Source of the DNA: Opisthocomus hoazin | Taxonomy: Eukaryota > Chordata > Aves > Opisthocomiformes > Opisthocomidae | NCBI RefSeq assembly: GCF_030867145.1 | Contig: NC_134417.1 | Location: forward strand, 9,153,577 to 9,217,576 | DNA length: 64,000 bases | Reading direction: 5' to 3' | Part shown: positions 50,216 to 61,000 of the stretch, piece after piece | Layout of the letters: each line of letters begins with the position of its first letter | Numbering within the stretch: position 1 is the first letter of the stretch | Made by a program: the position numbers and the translations under genes | The notes under the pieces: generated by a model | The model's database searches: none | The model's input: only the letters and a program-made list of their open reading frames with translations | Told to the model about the DNA's origin: nothing

Positions 50216-50470
50216 TGCTTTCAGCTTTTCCCTGTTTCCTAATCTTTCCTCTGTATTTCCAGAGTCCACTTTTTTTCCACCCTTATTCCATCCTGAATCC
50301 TGCCCGCTCCCCACTCATTCAGCTCACGCCTGTGTCACGCTGCTTTTCTTTCTCTGGTCTTCCTCTTTCAGACCAGTTCCTAAACTTCTAACCTGCTTTT
50401 TCTCTTCTTATCCTTCCTCAACCTATTTTTCCCCATCACCTCATTCACACCACCACCACAATCAAACCAA
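50216..50470. repeat. Pyrimidine-rich tract
   Basis: About 250 bases of + strand are dominated by C and T, with repeated TTTCC, CTTTC, CCTC and CTTCC runs, ending in CACCACCACCACAA. No coding sense is seen. Such mirror-like tracts can adopt triplex structures, but mirror symmetry is only partial here. Confidence 0.6.
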
Positions 50471-51913
50471 GCAGCAAGTCAATCCAGCCCTGCACTACCT
50501 CACATCTCCCATGAGGAGACCTCACGTCTCCCATGGTTCTCAAGAGGCTCAGCTATAAGGTGGTCTGGCAAGATAACAGTCCCTCTAGCAAGGGACTGAC
50601 TACGTTCACGTCTTCCAGGGTTGTGCAAGCCTTCACCCAGGCTTCACAGGGAGAGGTCACAGGAGGCCATGTGGAGGAAATGGGACGTCCAAAACAGGTG
50701 ACTCTGTGCAGAGCTACCCCGAGAGCCCAGCCCAGAGATTCAGAGGGTTGCAGGTGCCTGAATCCCCTTTGAATCTAGGGGAGTTAAACATCTGTCTCCT
50801 TCTGAGGCTCTCAGTCTCCACATCTACAGACCTTATACTTGCTGTACCCTACAGGGAGCTTCAGGTGCTTTCCTGCTCGATACCTGCCCCAGAGCTGAGG
50901 CCCAGCAGATGGGAGAGCTGCTCGCTCAGCCCACTGCCCTCGGGCATGCCGGCTGCACGAAAACACGCCTGGGCAGGAACACCTGCAACCATCTGCCACT
51001 GTCTCATAGCAGGACACCTTCACCAGAAGCTCCGTGGGTAAAGCTTAATAGTTCCTTGGGTAATGTGCTGGCCTATAATGCCGTGAGAGTCTGGCCTGAA
51101 TCCCATTCGTAAGGGGGAACCTAGAGTGTGGCAGCCTGACTTGGTCCCCGAGGACAAGACTGTTACTCCCGGTCTGGTCTAACAAATCGGCTCAGTACAG
51201 ACAACAAGCAGTGACCATGTAAGCAAAATACATGGCACAGCTGGATCTGGAATCCTTCAAACACAGCATTTCAGGCCTCGGCCATGTTTGCTGTGCAAGG
51301 TTTCCCTGTGCTTACAAGCAGCAGTACAGTGCTTAGCCCCGTGGACATACCTATAGTCAGAACTAATAATTACCTCAGTATCCAGCAGCCACCAAAAGGC
51401 AATTGTTGCTCAATGATCTTTTTTTGCTCAGACTCGTACATACCTATTCCTCTGCTTTTTAAACCTGACCTGCTTAGCTCATGCCAGTTGTCACAAGTGA
51501 GACTCTAGCTCTCTGCCCGAAGAGGAGAGGGGAAGACAATGCCCCTCCCCACGGAGACTTCACAGCAGGGACTCTGTATGAACGTGCAGCTATAGGATGG
51601 CGTATCCACAGGGAAATGTTTTTAAGAACAACTGTCCAAAGACTTTACTTGATGACTAGTGGTTACGAGCGTTTTTTTAGCCTTCCTTTCTTACCACGTA
51701 AGACGTTGCCCCTGGCCTCATCATCCGGTACTCACCATCCTGCTGACCTTGACTCGGGATTGTGGTGGAGATGCATTTCGGCTGAGGCACATCACATCCT
51801 CCTACCAGCTCTTCCATCTCCTTCTGAGCTCCTTTGCAGGAGCAGGGGGTATGAAAACGCTTTGAATTTTCTGCCTCCAGAATCACAACCTACTGGGTCC
51901 TCCTTGCTGAACC

Positions 51914-51940
51914 CTTCCTCCTCCTCCTCCTCCCCCTCCC
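51914..51940. repeat. (TCC)n microsatellite
   Basis: Five to six tandem TCC/CTC units are followed by CCCCTCCC. It is translated in some frames as poly-Ser or poly-Glu, which makes a local open frame look protein-like. Confidence 0.75.
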
Positions 51941-52599
51941 TTTCTCCAGCTTGTCTCTTCTTGCCGCCCATACAGCCACAGAACACAGCACTGTCATCTC
52001 TCCTCCTCCTCCTGCGCTCCACAAATCACTCGTGCCACAGCATGCCACGATGGCAAGTCTAGTTTTAAGGGCTATTGTTCCAGGTAAATAATGCCACAGA
52101 CATGTGCCACCTTGCACTGAAGCAGCAAGATTCCCATTTGTGTTCACAACACCTGGGAAGGCGCTGAGCGGACCCGTTTCTCTGCTGCACCACGTCAGCT
52201 CTCCTCCCACAGCGGAAATCCAGTAAAAGCTGTTCTTCTGTCGACAAAAGCCATTCCCTGAGCAAACCGCGTTTGCACTGCTCCTTACCTGTGCCGGCCC
52301 TTGCTGCTCCTGGTGCTTCCCCCTCTCCGGGGGCACACGGCACGGCACAGCTCACCTCCTCCGCCCTGAGCAGGAGCACACCTCAGCTGGGCAGTGCTTT
52401 GCTGCGGCACTCTCCGTACCAACCTCCGCTGTGGAGGAGAGGAGAAGACTTCACTTTCCGGCCCATTTTAACATGCAAAGAGCCACCAGCCAGGTTACCG
52501 CTCCACGGCTTTCCTGGTTAAGCCAGGTGTAATTAGGACACAGTCAGCCATCAGGTGACCATGAAAATGGAATAAAAAGGTAAAGGAACCTCGCCAAAA

Positions 52600-53400
52600 C
52601 CAGCTGCCCCTCTCCCCACGTGCCCGGTCACAGCGCAGTCCCGCTGGGGCCCGACACGGGTGACAGGGCAGCGACAGGGGCCGCAAGCACCTGGGAAGGA
52701 CAACGCTGCTTCAGAAGGCGAGGGCTTCCCCGGGGAAAGGGCGGCCGTCGGCACCCTGCTGCGGGCTCCCTGCGCAGCCGGCCCGCCTTGGGGTGGCGGG
52801 GCCCCGGGCAGAGCCGGCGGGGAGCAGCGGGAGGCCCTCCCAAAACGGCGGGGACAGCAACCCCCTCGCCCGGCCAGAGCGGGAGCCGGAGGCACCGCCG
52901 GGAGCCCCGCTCCTGCAGCCGGGCTCGGGGGAGCGCTGGGGGCGCGGCCCGGGCCCCGCAGGCCCCGCGGCCCCCGGGCGCAGCAAGCAGCCGCACGGCG
53001 CCGCTGCCGGCCGTGGCCGCCAGAGGGTGCTGCGGCCCCGGGCACCACCACCGCCCCCCCACGGCACCGCGCCTGGCCCCCCCCGGGGAGGGGGGGGGTT
53101 AGACTTAGAAAAGTCTATTCCCGTTCCACTATTTTGCCTTATGATTTTTAGTTTTGGGGTTTTAAGTACAGAGAGGAGCGTGGAGGGTGGCACCGCTTCT
53201 CCCGCGTGCAGACCCGGGCCCACCAGAAGCCCCTCGGCTGGAGGTGCAGCAGCTGCCGCCTGTGAGCCAAGGAGACGCGGACCCGGCGTCAGTGACCGAT
53301 GCCCACAGGCTCCCGGCGCTCGGTGCCCCGGAGGAAAAGCATCTGAACCACTGCCCTGTTGCACAACTGCCTTTCAGGAGCCAGCACGCTGAACTACGGT
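52600..53400. promoter_or_regulatory. Orphan CpG island between WDFY1 and SERPINE2
   Basis: A GC- and CG-rich block contrasts with its flanks. No exon of a known gene could be assigned to it. It is too far from the 5' end of SERPINE2, which lies beyond the right edge, to be its main promoter. Open frames of 160-217 codons on both strands are compositional. It could be the promoter of an unrecognised or non-coding transcript, or a relic. Confidence 0.6.
53076..53099. repeat. C-run / G-run pair, potential G-quadruplex
   Basis: A run of C's is followed by GGGGAGGGGGGGGG at the right edge of the orphan CpG island. Homopolymeric G of this length is also error-prone in assemblies. Confidence 0.7.
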
Positions 53401-56400
53401 GAACTCTGTGCACTAGGAGCCCAGATCCAGTCTCCGGGGGATGCCCCGGGCTCAGCAGCCAGGAGGGCTCGGGGCTGGCTGTGCATTGGAGGTAGGTTGG
53501 AATGAAAACGTCGGCATGTCAGCACGCATACACGTTACATCCATCCCAGACAGGGATACTGTTACCCCCACCATGGCCTTGGGAGTAAAACCAGCATCCC
53601 TGGAAGCTCCGACGTGACCCGAAGCACAGAGGGCACTGCAGGCAGCGCAGCACTGAGAGTTACTGTGAGTGAGCAGTAACATGGCTCTGTGTCCCTGAAA
53701 AAAGCAGTATTAGTCAGGAGCTCACAGAAAACTCACCTGGTAAGTGAACGGTGCCTGCCTGGCCGTAGCAGCAAGCCTAGCAAAGCAAGAGCTGGACCTG
53801 CAGCCTGCCAGCATCCTCGGCACCAGCCCCCCGGGAAGCAGAGCAGCTGGTAGTACCCTTGGTGGCTTCTACCTTCAGGTGCCCCTACTGCCTTGGCAGA
53901 GGCTGCTCTCCTCCTGGGTGTCACCTCCAGCACACAAGACTATCATGGCCTCCCGGCACCACAGTAATAATGGAAATTATTAGTGTCAGACATGTTTCAA
54001 CTAGTGCAGGTAGCAGTAGCATTATTAACAAATACAGGCAGTTTAAAGTGATGGGGCTAAGCTAAAGGGCTTTCTCTTTCTTTGAAGCACAAGGGAGTTT
54101 TTTGAGCATTACTAACAGAATATTTGAATTTCTTTCTAATTTTCATCTTGATTAACCCACCCTGCTGCTGGGATGCAACACAGCCGTGTTTTTAAAGGAG
54201 AGATTGCTGTCAGAAGAGGGCTACCAGGAGGGAACACGGTGTGATGCCAAGGGATGAACAGCAGTTATGGCTTTACATGGGCTGAGAATCTGGCCCCTCA
54301 ATACCCTCCCCACTCTGTTGAGCAAACAAGATTCTAACTACAAAGTGTTAATGAAGTGTGGAAGTTGTAAAAGTAAAGCAGTCTTCTTAGAGCTCTCTGA
54401 AGTTATGAAAACAAAGTTGAGACACAGTTTAGCAGATTAACAGCCTGCTTTTTTTCCTCTTAATTACTTCATTAACAACCACTTTCTTCATTACAAGTCT
54501 GGCTCAGGAAACAAACGGTGAGTTTTACCAAACTCTTCCTCCCTACTCAATCTCCAGGCTAAAGCAATTGGAACCACAAACATTTTCCACACTCATTCCC
54601 CTGCCCAGGGCTTCAGTCTCACGCTACCGAAGCGCTAGCAGTCTCTCTGGCTTTCCATGTCAGGCAAGTTTACAAGGGATGTGTTATCTCCACTTTTAAA
54701 GATGGAGAAACTGAGGCACACCTAGTTCTGCACTCTTTCCATAGAGTTACATTCCTGCTTGAATTTACCAACCCATCGCTAAGCTGAGAGCCTCGCACAT
54801 CCAGTCTCACCAGCCCTCCTCCTGCCCGCAAGCAGGGCACAGGGCTACCTGTGTTGCAGGGCCCAGGGGCCCAAAACCACCTTGGCTTTTCCGTAGAGCA
54901 AAGACAAAGTGCAACTGTGAAGAGTTGAGAGTAAAGGAGGAATAGACTGAAGCAGACCCAAGCAGCACAAGCATTCATCTTTGGTTTGATATTCCTGGAA
55001 ATAGAAAAAAAAAGATTAAAAACTGAACAGACCACCTCTACAGACAGATTTCCCAAAGCCTTTCAGGAGCAGCTAATGGACTGCCATAGTAAGGGTTAAT
55101 AAGACTACAGTAAGCACAGGCCCAACACTAAAACATCACACTGAACTCTAGTTACTCTGTTGAGCAGGACTGGAAATTTGATATGAATCAGCTTCCAGGA
55201 CAGAAGAGCATAGACAGCATTTTCATAGCATTACTAAAAAGGAACTTTTTAGTAGCTAACCTAACCCCCTCCTTCCCAGGCTCTTATTTCCCTTCCCTTC
55301 ATCCTGACCTCCCTTACCCAGTTTATAGGCAAATGCTAATCAGCATCTTGGTTCAAACCTGCTTTTGTTAGAATTTTTCCTTCCCAGCTCAAAAAAATTA
55401 CTGCTGAGGAGCGTCAGAAGCAGCAGGGAAAAACCCTTTTTTTTGATGTATTTCACCCATGTATTCAGAACCTTGAAGCTCCCCAGTAGCTGCTATGTGT
55501 GACATCCCCCATCAGTCTGCTCAGAGCTCAGCTTGGGCAGGTAGTCCCAGCCCCACCAGGCTGAAAGAGCCTGCTCACGCCTGCCAGGCCATGCTCTTCA
55601 TTGTCCAGTTTTGGCCTTGTTGGGGGGAAAAAGAAAATACTCACAGTTGCTCTTTGTTCAGTGCTCTAAGCAGTCCTCTTATTTTGCAAATTATTTTGGG
55701 ACTAAGAGACCAACAGTTGTTTACAGAGAAACTGTGCTAAGGCAAACCTGAAAACTGATGTCATTGCATTTTTTTTCTTGCCCAAGTCTAAGCCCAAGCC
55801 TGCTTGCTGCACAGAGCACACACTGCTGCTGTGTGCAACCCCTATGGGAGTTCAGTCTGAGTGCCAACCCCTTACTATTTGAATTTGTACCAGAAACAAA
55901 TGGAAGCAACTGGAAAATTAATTCTCATCTTGTAACTTTATTTTGATCTCAAAACAGCAGTACTGTTCCTCTGAAATACCACCCCACACTGCTCCAGAGC
56001 CCTAAGGCAGTGCCTTGACACCCCGGTAGTCACTTCTCATGTACATCATGCCTTCCCAAATCCAGCTTAGGTCCTAGCTATATAGTTTTTGTGAGGCAAC
56101 ATTTCTGGTTTTGCAGGAGAAACCATACCCAAGCCACATGCAAGACAAACCAATGCAAGTGTCACTTAATACAAAATTCAGTAACAATTTGGTTACTACT
56201 TTTGCTCCTTACCTCCACAAGATGCAAGGAGTTGAAAGCAAGCCTGGCTAGGCTAGCCAGTAGAGCTTTCCTGCTCAGCATTAGAATTTTTAGTTACATC
56301 AGTGACCTACTTAGATGGGTTTTTTGTTAGGGTTCCTCCCCTCCCCAACCTGCAGGGCTCACTTTCTCTTTGATGAGACAAGAAGAACGAACCAGACCAT

Positions 56401-57414
56401 GGTAGTTTCTCCATTCACCTTCAGAGTGAAGAATGCAGGAGATCTAGCCCTCAGCATGCAGTACCATGAGAAAGCATGCAGCAGGAGCACTTCTCTCCCA
56501 GCTTATGAAGACTTGGTGGCAGGTAGCTAATACATCCCATAAAAGACATCTAACCAGGTTTATTCTTTATGGTTGCAGTAATCAACTCAAGCAGGAAGAG
56601 AGGCCAGCAGTCAGAGACAGACGTTCCTCTTATAAAGCTGATTCATTACTTCCCTCCCCCTACTAAGTACCTGTACATTATCTGTGGCAGTATTTATTAT
56701 GAGATCTTATCCTGGGTTTTGTATTGGGTTAGGACTGGCCATGGATGATGCATTTGGGTATTTTCTGCTGGAAACATTTTCATTTCATCTGGTATTCTTA
56801 CCTGACAAAAAGGCTCAATGCGGATTCATCCTCCAGCTTGTGGATACATGCAAGAGTCACCTGCTCACACCAAGGCTGAGTGTCAAACACTGCAGGAATT
56901 TCTCCCCACAGACCACCATCATCCAGGCTCCTCTCACTGCAAGCATGCCCTTAAGAGAAGCAGCTAATATCAAAGATTTACCTTCCCCATCCAAATCCCT
57001 CGGTTGCCACAGGAGCAGTACGACATGCTTGCAAACAAAGCACCATCTGTGACAAGCCAAAGGGATTTACTGCTTATCTTTTGAAGAGTTTTGCAGTCAG
57101 GGGAGTCCTGCAAGGGCCTGAAGACATGCAGATATGCATACAACCTACACCATAGGGAGCAGGAGGAAAGGCCCCACAGGTGCATGGAGAGTCCTCACAT
57201 GGCAGTTTTAGCAGTAACTTGGGCATAGCAAATGCAAAGAGTTTGCTCTTCAGATACTGAACCTATGGATAATTCATCCACTGCAGAATGACTTCAGCAG
57301 AAAAGGTAAAAAAAAACAACACAACAAAAGAAATCTCACCCTTCTTTCACCTTCCTCAGAAGGAAGTCTCAAACAAGTACTTCACAGGGCTCTGGACATC
57401 CATGATCCACAACA
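53401..57414. other. Intergenic region left of SERPINE2
   Basis: No exon-like sequence with family resemblance was recognised on either strand. Short open frames (60-128 codons) lack domains. The only repeat suspected is a MIR-like fragment at 54683-54720. Confidence 0.5.
54683..54720 (+). mobile_element. Possible ancient MIR-type SINE fragment
   Basis: GTTATCTCCACTTTTAAAGA followed by TGGAGAAACTGAGGCACA closely follows the conserved 3' region of MIR elements (TTATCCCCATTTTACAGATGAGGAAACTGAGGCA). Only about 40 bases match, and the usual continuation (GAGAGGTTAAGT) is missing. MIR copies are rare in birds, so this is tentative. Confidence 0.4.
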
Positions 57415-57417
57415 CTG

Positions 57418-58060
57418 ACTGTTCATAATGCAGTTTTATTTTTTCATTTGTACAAAAACAAATATAAAATTTAAATCCAATACAAAGTGTATACTAGCAA
57501 TGACAAGTTTACATTACAATAAGACAGGACAATGCGATGTGTATCTAACACCACATTAGTTTTAAAACTCCCAGTGATACATGCACTATATAAAATAAAA
57601 ATTGCTAGAACTTTTAATCTATTTCTACCAAGAATATCCAGGTACCAAGATACTCAAGAACCAAAAATAATCTCGATAGGCAGTACCTACACAATTAGAC
57701 CTCTTCCACACACAAGAATAAACCAACATTAATAGAAACATTTATCATTCTTTGTTAAAATCCTCTCACAAAAGCCATACATAAAATTCTTAGTAGATAC
57801 AGAAAAAGCTCAAAAGTTTGTTAGCATAGGTAACCATTCAGTAGTTTAGAGAATCTTTTAGACATTTTGAAGAGATACTGTAGTTTCCGATCTGTACTTT
57901 TCCCCACAAAGCCAGAACTACGTCGACTCCTGCTTCAAAACCTAGTCAGTGGTTAAAACTAGCTCTTGAGTGAAGTCAAAGAGTAGTGTACAAAATATTT
58001 AACAGAATGGGGGTGTGTCACATGAGTCTGTTTACTTCTTGAAGAAACTATTTTCCACAT
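57418..58060 (-). other. SERPINE2: SERPINE2 3' UTR (extent inferred)
   Basis: AT-rich sequence between the SERPINE2 stop codon and the AATAAA at 57435-57440. It has no open frame or repeat of note. The right part (57740-58060) abuts the last coding exon directly. Confidence 0.6.
57435..57440 (-). terminator. SERPINE2: SERPINE2 poly(A) signal (AATAAA)
   Basis: The minus strand reads AAAAATAAAACTGCATT, followed by the GT-rich CAGTGTTGTGG expected downstream of a cleavage site. This gives a 3' UTR of about 640 bases. Confidence 0.65.
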
Positions 58061-58098
58061 TCAAGGTTTGTTTATTTGTCCCATAAACAAGATTGTAC
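58061..58098 (-). CDS. SERPINE2: SERPINE2 terminal coding exon with stop
   Basis: A 38-nt exon completes a Gly codon and encodes TILFMGQINKP before TGA at 58063-58061. FMG-x-x-x-x-P is the conserved serpin C-terminus. The acceptor is CCTCAG/GTAC. Confidence 0.95.
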
Positions 58099-61000
58099 CT
58101 GAGGGATGAAATGAAAACAAGGATTACCACAGTCTGCAAACGCCGTTAAGTTTTTCCGTGAAAGCATAAAGTCCACAAAGCACAGCTGAGCTACCTCATC
58201 ACAGTCTTGTCTAGCCTCCCTCGAGTTTGTGAGCCCAGGGAAGCATATGTTTGGATAGGTGGCCAGCTCATATTTCTAGAGACACACAGTTCTGTTGATG
58301 CTCTGTGGAGTCTGGGATGGGGACTGCTGCCAGCAGCCTTCTCTTTCCCCAGTGCTGGCAGCTGCATCTTGTTCCCTACTAACTAGCATATCTATCATCC
58401 ACATGTCACTGCAAGAAGTAGATGAGATATTCAAAGTAACTGGGGCAGCTCTGCTCTAGGAGACTTACTCTATACTGCAAAGAAACCACCATCACTGTTT
58501 TGATCACTCACTCCTGTTCCCAGCAGGCTGGGGCAGCACCTTAGATACCCAAAGGCCCTATTCCAGCCCTTGCCCTAGCACTATTTTACTGTCCATCAGA
58601 GAGCTGGGTCCTATTCACCAATCCACTATCAGTAACAGAATTACTTCCTCTCCACTCACGGGAACTATGAGTATTAAAAGACTGTTCTTTCGTACCCATG
58701 AACCTGCCACACTTATTTCTGTTAACTTGGCAGCCAATATTTATACTTTTTCCTGCTCCAAGTTGTATTCCAAGTAAAATAATCAAATATTAAAGGCATA
58801 AAAATATACTCGCAGGATTTTTTTTTTAAAGCACTAGTTATTCGGTAGTTCCAGACTTCTTTTGTCTCTACTGCATCGCTGATATTCAACTTCTAAGCAA
58901 GAAAGTACATACAAATGCTGCTTACCTGTAGGATTGTGCCGGATGAAAAATACGAATGGCTTGTCTACTATGAACCAAGGAGGGGACGACCTGGCTATTA
59001 AAATGGCAGCTTGCAAGAAAAAGTTTCAAGTTAGACAAAGAAAGTACCACAATGCATTATATACTCTATCAAAGTGACATTTCCTAGTGTGTAACTAGAA
59101 GCTTGCACAGGTAGAGATAAATGCCCCAGATCTACCAACCTGGACTTTTAAAGCCACAGGGGTCACATTCCTACAGTTATAGGAACTGTATTAAAAAGAC
59201 ACAGCACAGACCCACAGAAAGCTGGAAGGAAGTCTTGGGTTGTCGCACAAAGGATGCAGTAGCTTAGTGTTCTTCGCTACCTGGATAGCCAGGAACATTA
59301 CATTTGTGGCTGAAGTGTTAGCTATTACAAGACACTTCTAGAGAAGTATGCCTGTTTATATTTCTTAAGAGTATACCAATGGTCTGACAAATACTGGCAA
59401 ATTGGGATTTTCCCAAGAAATTACACAAAATCCATCAACTGATCAGACACCAGAACACATTCTGCAATGGTTTCAAATTGGGTTGTCATTGCTTAGTGGT
59501 ACAACCTTCTAATACAGTTTTCCCCAAGTCTGACAGCTATCAGTACAGTTGCTTACTTGTTGCTGCAGAAGCTTTGGTTCCATCTTCACTAACTTCAATT
59601 TTTGTCTTCTGCAGAACATGAGATACATGAAGACCTTCTGTCCCTGAAAAACCCAAGAACAGCAGTTTCAGTAAAACGAACTGCAAGTCCTGAAGTACCT
59701 TGTGGCTAGCAGCTATGCTGACATGCCTAAGAATAATAAGAGCTGCTACAATCTTGCTGCAATCCTGAAGCTGCAGTGAAGGACACTACTGGCAATAACT
59801 TTAATACAGTCAGCAAGTTTGTAATGGCAAAAAAACAAGGAATAAACTATCTTCCTCCTCCCTCCTCCCAATTTACCAGGTTTTCTTCTTTGATGGCCTA
59901 AGAAGTGTTCACTTGCATTTTTAGTTTTAATTAAACAAATGACTGAAAAAAATATGCTATCTGAAGTTACACTCTGATTTATCTCAATGTCAGGGGGGAA
60001 AAAAGCACTTAGCAAGACACCTTGTTTTCCGTGAAACACAGGAATTTGTTTTCAAATTAAGCCAGCACAAGGCAGGCTTTGTTAGATCTCTCCGTAGAAG
60101 CTAATCAGGACTTTAATGGAAGCAGGGAACAGACATAGGATGACATTTTGAACCATGAGTTCAACAATGTCTATACCTCACTTTCAGATGCTAATATTTA
60201 CAGCTCTGGTTTGGTCCAGTCGCTTAAACTGGGAATTTAGTCCTTGAGTTTTCCTACAGCTCAAGAAAATTTCTCAAATTAAACACGAACTTCAGGGAAA
60301 TGTTAAATACTGCAGTTGCTGTATTTGTTACAGTCTAAGGTATTGTTAGAAGTCCTGCCATAGATGTCAGAGAATGTTTGAGACCCTCAGGTTGTAACGT
60401 CAAATTCCAAGAAGCTGACCAACATGATTTACTGCTGCAATGCAAGACATGGGGAAAAAAGCCACCGCAACATTCAGTAGAAGCAAGCAGCCATGCTCAG
60501 TTGGCCACACAGTAGAACTTTAATGTCATGGTAACACTTATTCAAGACAAAACAGACAACTGCCTTGGTAAAACAGCACTTTATTCAGTGCCAGAAACCA
60601 TGAATAAGGACCACCATGGATCAAACAAACTTACTTGTTATTTTTGCAAAGTTTGCCTTTGACTGATCAAACATATCTGTAATACCAAGTGCTTTCAGAG
60701 GGTCCTTTAAGTCTGTTTCTGCTACTGCTGTAAATCTAGTTGGAACAAACAAAAAAAAGAAGGCAGTGTTATACAGGAAAGTTGCCTTAAGCACTATCTT
60801 TCTCCTGTATCAGAAGAGATGCACATATGACTCCCAAAACACTCCCGGAAGTAGAAATGGATTTTATTAGTACTTACTTAGGTAAAATAACCTGCACTCT
60901 TTTTGCTACCATGGTTGTCATCCAGCTTCCTATTGTTTTTGTGCTGATGTGGGGAATGATTGCAGAGAGCGGCGTTGTGCTTTCCGTAGGCAGAGCAATC

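Larger units (their letters stand above)
49311..52600. other. Intergenic region right of the WDFY1 promoter
   Basis: No recognisable gene was found on either strand. Open frames of up to 193 codons (51481-52062, +) and 168 codons (49276-49782, -) have no domain, no family resemblance and no clear splice partners. A pyrimidine-rich tract (about 50216-50470) and a TCC run (51914-51940) lie here. This is where MRPL44 would be expected from mammalian synteny. Confidence 0.45.

Noticed and set aside
51481-52062. 193-codon + strand frame
   Set aside because: The apparent Ser/Pro-rich C-terminal part comes from a TCC microsatellite and pyrimidine-rich DNA, and no family was recognised.
52551-53392. 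Open frames of 160-217 codons on both strands in the orphan CpG island
   Set aside because: Low-complexity Ala/Gly/Pro/Arg sequence, mutually overlapping, with no family resemblance.
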